Positions 5,096 through 9,145 of a DNA stretch of 9,145 nt are shown in pieces. The position numbers and the translations under genes are program-made. The number at the start of each line of letters is the position of its first letter. The stretch's first letter is position 1. Below the pieces are notes generated by a model, which saw only the letters and a program-made list of their open reading frames with translations, had not been told where the DNA came from and did no database searches. The DNA is from an uncultured Lachnospiraceae bacterium (GTDB taxonomy: Bacteria > Bacillota > Clostridia > Lachnospirales > Lachnospiraceae): NCBI GenBank assembly GCA_910577445.1, contig CAJTMZ010000023.1:1-9145 (forward strand). Reading direction: 5' to 3'.

Positions 5096-7063
5096 CTATT
5101 TCGGCGCAGCCTTTTTTCCGGCGCGCTTTCCCGCCGCTCGTTTTGTCTCGCATGGCGCAGTTTGAAAGACGGCGATGCACCTGCTGCCGACGGTAACGGT
5201 AAAGCTGTTCTTTTTCCCGGTATTACCGTTTTCGGAAGCGCCTTTTTCGGAATCTTGATTTTGAGAGATGCCTTCCGTTTCGGAATAATTTTCTGCCGGA
5301 AAGCAGGTGTCCGCAATTTTAACCCATTTTTTGTTTTTGTCGGGCTTTGGAAGCGCCAGATTATGGCTCTCCCAGTGCATGTTGCAGACGATGTAAAAGG
5401 AATTATCGCCGGGCCCCGGAGCGTATTTTCCGCACAGCAAAATTCCCGCAACCCTGCTGATATAGCTGAAATCAGGCTTCCACGCCTCTATTCCGTGATA
5501 AGAGATGTCCGGGTAGCCGTATCCCTTAGCGTCCATCACCAGAAGCTCTTTCTCCATGTGAAGGATGGGATGGGATTTGCGCAGTTTGATGAAAAACCGG
5601 GTACACGCAAGGATTTCTTCCGAGAAACGGTTGTTTTTCCATTTTATCCATCCCGTTTCATTGTCCTGGCAATAGCAGTTATTGTTTCCCATGCGGGAGT
5701 TCCCAAATTCATCCCCGCTGAAAAGAAAAGGAACGCCCTGGGATAAAAACAATATGGCAAGCGCGTTTTTTATCTGCTTCTGCCGCAGTTCCTTTATATT
5801 TTTCCGTCGCGTCTCCCCCTCAACGCCGCAGTTCCAGGTATAGTTTCTGTCCGTTCCGTCGCGGTTGTCCTCTCCGTTTTCCTCATTATGCTTTTTCTCA
5901 TAGGACACGCTGTCGTATAGGGAAAAACCGTCGTAATCCGCCAGATAATTGACCACGCCGTATTCCTTTGGATTGCGCCTGTGGCCGGACAGCGTCTGGT
6001 TTATCATCCCCTCGTCCCCTTTAAGAAAACGTCTCATATCGTTTCGATAGTCGCCGTTGTTGGAAAGGAAGTTTTTGAAAACAGGGTTTTCAATGGCCGG
6101 CAAATATCTCTCCGGCAGATAATCGCACCAGATTTTGGTGTTTTTCAGCATGGGTTCTTCCGAAAGCAGGCCGTAAGGAATGGAAGCTCCGCTGACGCGC
6201 ACGCCGTCTATATGATATTCCGTCACCCAGTATTTGATGACCTCCGTCATATAAAGCCGTCCCGTTTCCCCGGGGAAATAAAACTGCACCATAATCTCAA
6301 TTCCGTTTTTGTGCAGCTCCCGCACCAGATTCTTGAACGAGCATACGGGAGACGCGCCGGCGCTGTAGGACGCTTTAGGCGCAAAATAATATCCCTTCTG
6401 AAAACCCCAGCAGTTTAAACGGGGCTTGGCCCCCTCCTCCAAAGGCGGGGCCTCCTGTAAAATTTCCGGCGAAACCGGCGGTACCCGGTCAGGCTCCGGT
6501 ATCATACATTCATCGTATTCGTAGCACGGCATAAGCGATACCGCCGTGACGCCCAGCTTTTTCAGATAAGGTATCTTTTCGACGATGCCTTCGAAAGTGC
6601 CCCGGTGCTTTACCCCGGAGCTTTTATGCATGGTAAAGGCCCGCACGTTAAGGCCGTATAAAATGCTGTCTTTTTGAGGCGTCATAAGGGGTTCGTCCCC
6701 CTGCCAGTCAAAATCGTGGCAGGATAAGCGCCCCTTTGTTACCCGCTTTTTTTCCTGCCAGTCCCCCCATTTTTCCAACCCGTGGATTTCACGGGCATAG
6801 GGGGACGTCAGCACCTGCTTTCCCCTGTAAAAATTATAGGTGCAGGCTGAAAGTCCTTCACCTTCTATCTCAAGTCCGTAAAGCGTACCGATTTTTCCCT
6901 CCGCGCTGAAAGGAAAACGTTGTTCACGGCCGTCCCCTTCATACAAAATAACGCCGCATTCCTCCTCCACAGGCATATCTGCGGCAAATCTTACACTGGT
7001 TTTGGTAAAAAAATCTCCCTGTCTGTCCGGTTTAAAGTAAGTAACTCTCCACTTTGACTCCAT
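5096..7063 (-). CDS. GH13 isoamylase/pullulanase-like protein, probably catalytically inactive
   Basis: This encodes 655 residues with the GlgX/isoamylase layout: an N-terminal CBM48-like beta domain (about 1-100), a GH13 barrel (about 130-500; YGLNVRAFTMHKSSGVKHRGTF, then LKKLGVTAVSLMP) and a C-terminal beta domain. The catalytic residues are mostly lost. Region I, normally DVVxNH, reads QFYFPG (260-265). In region II (DGVRVS) the nucleophile Asp is Ser291, although Arg289 remains. The acid/base Glu aligns with Asp314. Region IV reads YDG (377-379) instead of HDG, keeping Asp378. The usual GDEFGNS and NCYCQDNE blocks (450-468) are intact. A Ser/Asn/Glu-rich insert (588-621) and a Lys/Ala-rich tail (639-655) are unusual. 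I chose the ATG at 7063 because AGGAGG is six bases upstream; an ATG at 7126 lacks one. It may bind alpha-glucan or glycogen rather than cleave it. Confidence 0.92.
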   Translation of the reverse strand: MESKWRVTYFKPDRQGDFFTKTSVRFAADMPVEEECGVILYEGDGREQRFPFSAEGKIGTLYGLEIEGEGLSACTYNFYRGKQVLTSPYAREIHGLEKWGDWQEKKRVTKGRLSCHDFDWQGDEPLMTPQKDSILYGLNVRAFTMHKSSGVKHRGTFEGIVEKIPYLKKLGVTAVSLMPCYEYDECMIPEPDRVPPVSPEILQEAPPLEEGAKPRLNCWGFQKGYYFAPKASYSAGASPVCSFKNLVRELHKNGIEIMVQFYFPGETGRLYMTEVIKYWVTEYHIDGVRVSGASIPYGLLSEEPMLKNTKIWCDYLPERYLPAIENPVFKNFLSNNGDYRNDMRRFLKGDEGMINQTLSGHRRNPKEYGVVNYLADYDGFSLYDSVSYEKKHNEENGEDNRDGTDRNYTWNCGVEGETRRKNIKELRQKQIKNALAILFLSQGVPFLFSGDEFGNSRMGNNNCYCQDNETGWIKWKNNRFSEEILACTRFFIKLRKSHPILHMEKELLVMDAKGYGYPDISYHGIEAWKPDFSYISRVAGILLCGKYAPGPGDNSFYIVCNMHWESHNLALPKPDKNKKWVKIADTCFPAENYSETEGISQNQDSEKGASENGNTGKKNSFTVTVGSRCIAVFQTAPCETKRAAGKRAGKKAAPK

Positions 7064-7069
7064 GTGCGT

Positions 7070-7075
7070 CCTCCT
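7070..7075 (-). promoter_or_regulatory. Ribosome-binding site that fixes the GH13 start
   Basis: AGGAGG on the minus strand lies six bases before the ATG at 7063. The alternative ATG at 7126 is preceded by A/T-rich sequence with no match to anti-Shine-Dalgarno, so the shorter protein beginning MESKWRVTYF is preferred. Confidence 0.8.
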
Positions 7076-7131
7076 GTCCCAAAACGAAAGCCTGTCTGCA
7101 CCTTTATCTCCTGTTACCAATATCATTTACC

Positions 7132-7159
7132 ATAATAGAAATACAATATTCAAAAACAA
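7132..7159 (-). promoter_or_regulatory. Possible promoter of the GH13 gene
   Basis: On the minus strand TTGTTT (7154-7159), a 16-base spacer and TATTAT (7132-7137) make a plausible but weak sigma-A promoter. The leader would be about 60 bases. The region is very A/T-rich, so several alternatives score similarly. Confidence 0.3.
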
Positions 7160-7175
7160 AAAAAGAAAAATAAGC

Positions 7176-7203
7176 ATTGCGCAATAATATATGATTGCGT
7201 AAT
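7176..7203. promoter_or_regulatory. Two spaced palindromes, possible operator in the divergent promoter region
   Basis: ATTGCGCAAT (7176-7185) is a perfect 10-bp palindrome. ATTGCGTAAT (7194-7203) is the same site with one change. Their centres are 18 bases apart, under two helical turns, so two dimers could bind on nearly the same face. The right copy overlaps the putative -35 of the DUF1292 promoter. This is the only repeated palindrome in the 206-base gap between the divergent GH13 and DUF1292 genes. Confidence 0.45.
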
Positions 7204-7223
7204 CTTAGAAGAACCAGTAAAAT
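7195..7223 (+). promoter_or_regulatory. Possible promoter of the DUF1292 gene
   Basis: TTGCGT (7195-7200), a 17-base spacer and TAAAAT (7218-7223) fit a sigma-A promoter with a good -10 and a weak -35. The start would be near 7230, leaving a leader of about 40 bases. TTGCGC (7177-7182) with TAATCT (7200-7205) is a poorer alternative. Confidence 0.4.
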
Positions 7224-7269
7224 AATGGTAACAAGAATTGCCACACTTGTCTATAAAAAAGGAGCGATT

Positions 7270-7641
7270 ATGAGTAAAAACAGTAAAAAAACAAATGATA
7301 TTAGTAATATCCCCAAAAATCAGCCGGAAACCGATGAAGAAATGACGGTCACTCTTGATTTGGTTGACGGAACCACCGTCACCTGCTCTATTGTCACGAT
7401 TCTTACCGTCAGAGAACAGGATTATATTGTCCTGCTTCCCCTTGACGAGGAAGGAGAAAATGAGGACGGCGAAGTATGGTTTTACCGCTACAGTGAAAAT
7501 GAAGAAAATCCTGACGAGGAGCCGGAGCTTGCTTATATCGAGGACGACGAGGAATATGAGATTGTATCGGACGCTTTTGACGAGTATCTGGACAACGTTG
7601 AGTTTGACGAACTGGTGGAGGACGAAGCGGAAGAAGACTGA
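7270..7641 (+). CDS. DUF1292 domain-containing protein
   Basis: This encodes a very acidic cytoplasmic protein of 123 residues. After a polar N-terminal tail (1-23) comes the DUF1292 domain (about 24-101): MTVTLDLVDGTTVTCSIVTI, then DYIVLLPLDE, DGEVWFYRY, and EYEIVSDAFDEYL, all typical of this small beta-rich Firmicute family (the B. subtilis YrzB relatives). The C-terminus (102-123) is nearly all Asp and Glu. The molecular function of the family is unknown. I chose the ATG at 7270 because AAGGAG (7259-7264) lies five bases upstream; an in-frame ATG at 7195 would overlap the promoter and has no Shine-Dalgarno. It is divergent from the GH13 gene and convergent with the helicase, and probably monocistronic. 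Confidence 0.92.
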   Translation: MSKNSKKTNDISNIPKNQPETDEEMTVTLDLVDGTTVTCSIVTILTVREQDYIVLLPLDEEGENEDGEVWFYRYSENEENPDEEPELAYIEDDEEYEIVSDAFDEYLDNVEFDELVEDEAEED

Positions 7642-7664
7642 TTTATCCCCTTTTGCCCGGCTTT

Positions 7665-9145
7665 TTACCGGACAAGGCCCTCCAGGTATCTGGAGGGTTT
7701 TCTTCCTCTTTCTCTTGTGCAGTAAATGTGCAGTTCCTCCTTTGCCCTTGTCATGGCTACATACAACAGCCTTCTCTCTTCCTCCAGCGCGCTTTCTGTG
7801 AAAACGTTCTTTCCGGGGATAACGCCCTCGTTTACGTCCGGGAGGAAAACCCGCTCAAACTCCAGTCCTTTGCAGCCGTGCATTGTGAGGATGCTGACGC
7901 CGTCTCTGGCGCCGGTAAGCGGCGCGGCATTTCTCGCCCTGTCGGCTTTCTGCTTTACAAAATCGCGCACCCCGTTTCCCGGTTTTAATTCCCGGAAACA
8001 ATCCTGAACCCTGTCCGCCAAATCCATAAAACGCTGAAACTCTCCGAAATCCTTTGCTTTCTGCCGAAGATACCTGTCATATCCCCAGGTTTTTCGGAAA
8101 AAGGCGGCCGCCAGAGAGGGCCGCAGCCGGCTGGCAATGGAAAGCTGCCCGAAAATTGCGGCAATTTCCGCCCCCATCGCCGGATTATTGCGATAGTATG
8201 CTTCCATCAAAGACCGGCTTACCCTTTCGCCGGGAAGCGCCTCCCGGGTGAGGAAACGGTTGGGCTTGTTCATAAAACGGATAAAATCGCCCCGCTTTTC
8301 TCCCTCATACAGATAGGATAAAAAGGCACTCATATCCTCCATGATAAATCCGTGGTAAATATCCTCCTCTCTGATATACTGCCCCTTTACGGATATACCG
8401 GCCCGCTTTAAAAGCCCGGCATACTGGCAAATCTCCGCATTCGTCCTTAAAATCACTGCCGTTTTGCAAAGCTGTTCCCGGCTCAGGCGGGCCAGTTCCC
8501 CGGTCAGCTTTATTTCCTCTTCCCTGCGGGAGTCAAAACAGAAAAACAGCACCTTGCCGCCCTCTTTGACGGGGACAAATTCTTTCGGAAAACGCTCCTT
8601 ATTACGTGCGATAACGCTGCCGGAGAGTTTTACAATTTCCGCCCTGCAGCGATAGTTCTCTGTCAGCATTATCCGTTCCGCTTTTGGGAAATCTTTCAGA
8701 AAACCGCTCATAATTCCCGGGGCCGCTCCCCGGAATCCGTAAATGGACTGGTCGTCGTCTCCCACCACAAAAAGATTGTCCGAAGGCGCTGCCAAAAGCT
8801 TTAAAAACTTATATTGGGGAGGATTAATGTCCTGAAATTCATCTGCAAGAATATACCGAAAGAGCCGGCGGTACTTGTTTAAAAGCCCCGGACTGCCGGA
8901 TAAGAGCCTTATGCATTCCCCTATCATGTCCTCGAAGTCAATCAGTCCCTGCTCTCTTAAATGCCTGTCATAATCTCTTTTGAGAAGCGCGCATTCATCG
9001 TCGGTAAACAGAGCAAAGCAACCGGATTCGGCGGTATTTTTAAGATGCTCAAGCTCCAGATTTTTCATTCGGCTTATAAGATTTTCCAGACCGTTTACCC
9101 CGTCATAACCGGCTTTTTCAAAAAGGCCGTGATTGGCGAGAATAA
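7665..9145 (-). CDS. UvrD/PcrA-type superfamily 1 DNA helicase, 5' end outside window
   Basis: The frame is open to the window edge, giving 492 visible residues; the internal ATG at 9068 is not the start, because 25 further in-frame codons precede it. The Walker A part (motif I) is therefore off the window. Visible motifs, numbered from the edge: motif II DEFQD (101-105), motif III VVGDDDQSIYGFRGA (126-140), motif IV TENYRCRAEIV (161-171), motif V SILTMHGCKGLEFE (417-430) and motif VI ERRLLYVAMTRAKEELHIYC (456-475). The protein would unwind DNA 3' to 5' using ATP in repair or replication. It stops soon after motif VI, without the long C-terminal tail of PcrA, so it is a compact paralogue rather than the housekeeping pcrA. 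Its last codons overlap the terminator of the convergent DUF1292 gene. Confidence 0.93.
   Translation of the reverse strand, partial: ILANHGLFEKAGYDGVNGLENLISRMKNLELEHLKNTAESGCFALFTDDECALLKRDYDRHLREQGLIDFEDMIGECIRLLSGSPGLLNKYRRLFRYILADEFQDINPPQYKFLKLLAAPSDNLFVVGDDDQSIYGFRGAAPGIMSGFLKDFPKAERIMLTENYRCRAEIVKLSGSVIARNKERFPKEFVPVKEGGKVLFFCFDSRREEEIKLTGELARLSREQLCKTAVILRTNAEICQYAGLLKRAGISVKGQYIREEDIYHGFIMEDMSAFLSYLYEGEKRGDFIRFMNKPNRFLTREALPGERVSRSLMEAYYRNNPAMGAEIAAIFGQLSIASRLRPSLAAAFFRKTWGYDRYLRQKAKDFGEFQRFMDLADRVQDCFRELKPGNGVRDFVKQKADRARNAAPLTGARDGVSILTMHGCKGLEFERVFLPDVNEGVIPGKNVFTESALEEERRLLYVAMTRAKEELHIYCTRERGRKPSRYLEGLVR
7678..7704 (+). terminator. Rho-independent terminator of the DUF1292 gene, inside the helicase 3' end
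   Basis: CCCTCCAG, the loop GTAT and CTGGAGGG form a perfect 8-bp GC-rich stem (7678-7697). TTTTCTT follows at once on the plus strand. It begins 36 bases after the DUF1292 stop codon. The stem lies antisense to the final helicase codons for R-Y-L-E-G, so the two convergent transcripts overlap. Confidence 0.85.

Noticed and set aside
5162..5746. A 194-codon open frame on the plus strand
   Set aside because: It lies wholly antisense to the GH13 gene, has no Shine-Dalgarno and no recognisable domain; the opposite strand has clear family motifs.
7195..7269. Upstream in-frame extension of DUF1292 by 25 codons
   Set aside because: No ribosome-binding site, overlap with promoter-like sequence, and the family does not have such an N-terminus; AAGGAG supports the ATG at 7270.
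9066..9068. ATG as the start of the helicase
   Set aside because: The frame continues without a stop to the window edge, no Shine-Dalgarno precedes it, and the Walker A region is missing, so the true start is outside.

Overview
The window looks like chromosome from a Gram-positive Firmicute, most probably a Lachnospiraceae-type gut clostridium. Four things point there: near-consensus Shine-Dalgarno sequences, sigma-A-like promoters with 17-base spacers, U-tract hairpin terminators, and a set of families (DUF1292, DUF5662, GtrA, a pullulanase-like GH13 protein, a compact UvrD helicase) that I know mainly from that group. I could not run a search, so genus and species are left open. I see no insertion sequence, CRISPR array, tRNA or rRNA gene.

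Layout, left to right. Positions 1-107 may hold the 3' end of a plus-strand gene. From there to 7063 every gene I support reads on the minus strand. In transcription order from the right these are: a GH13 debranching-like protein (7063-5096), a DUF5662 protein (5041-4499), a small Cys/His-rich protein (4437-4114), an ECF sigma factor (3993-3529) directly followed by its probable membrane anti-sigma factor with a beta-propeller-like outer domain (3516-1936), a GtrA membrane protein (1810-1373) almost touching a CoiA-like nuclease/winged-helix protein (1369-590), and a heptad-repeat coiled-coil protein (513-181). A DUF1292 protein (7270-7641) reads on the plus strand, divergent from the GH13 gene. 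It converges on a UvrD-type helicase (9145-7665) whose 5' end lies beyond the window.

Transcription units inferred from sequence: (i) sigma plus anti-sigma, from a promoter with an ECF-like 'GGAACC' element, which suggests autoregulation; (ii) gtrA plus nuclease, from a near-consensus promoter at 1852-1880; (iii) the coiled-coil gene, with its own promoter at 557-585 and a terminator at 109-145; (iv) the Cys/His-rich gene, with promoter at 4467-4495 and terminator hairpin at 4085-4114; (v) the GH13 gene, possibly reading into DUF5662; (vi) DUF1292, whose terminator lies inside the 3' coding end of the convergent helicase.

The most interesting points are these. The GH13 protein keeps the family scaffold but has lost most of the invariant catalytic residues, so it is probably a pseudoenzyme. 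The 259-residue protein next to gtrA carries a D...ExQ nuclease-like core and a C-terminal winged helix. The ECF/anti-sigma pair has an unusually large propeller-like sensor domain. Two spaced palindromes of the type ATTGCGnAAT lie in the divergent promoter region at 7176-7203. I do not see one single new multi-gene system; these are separate leads.
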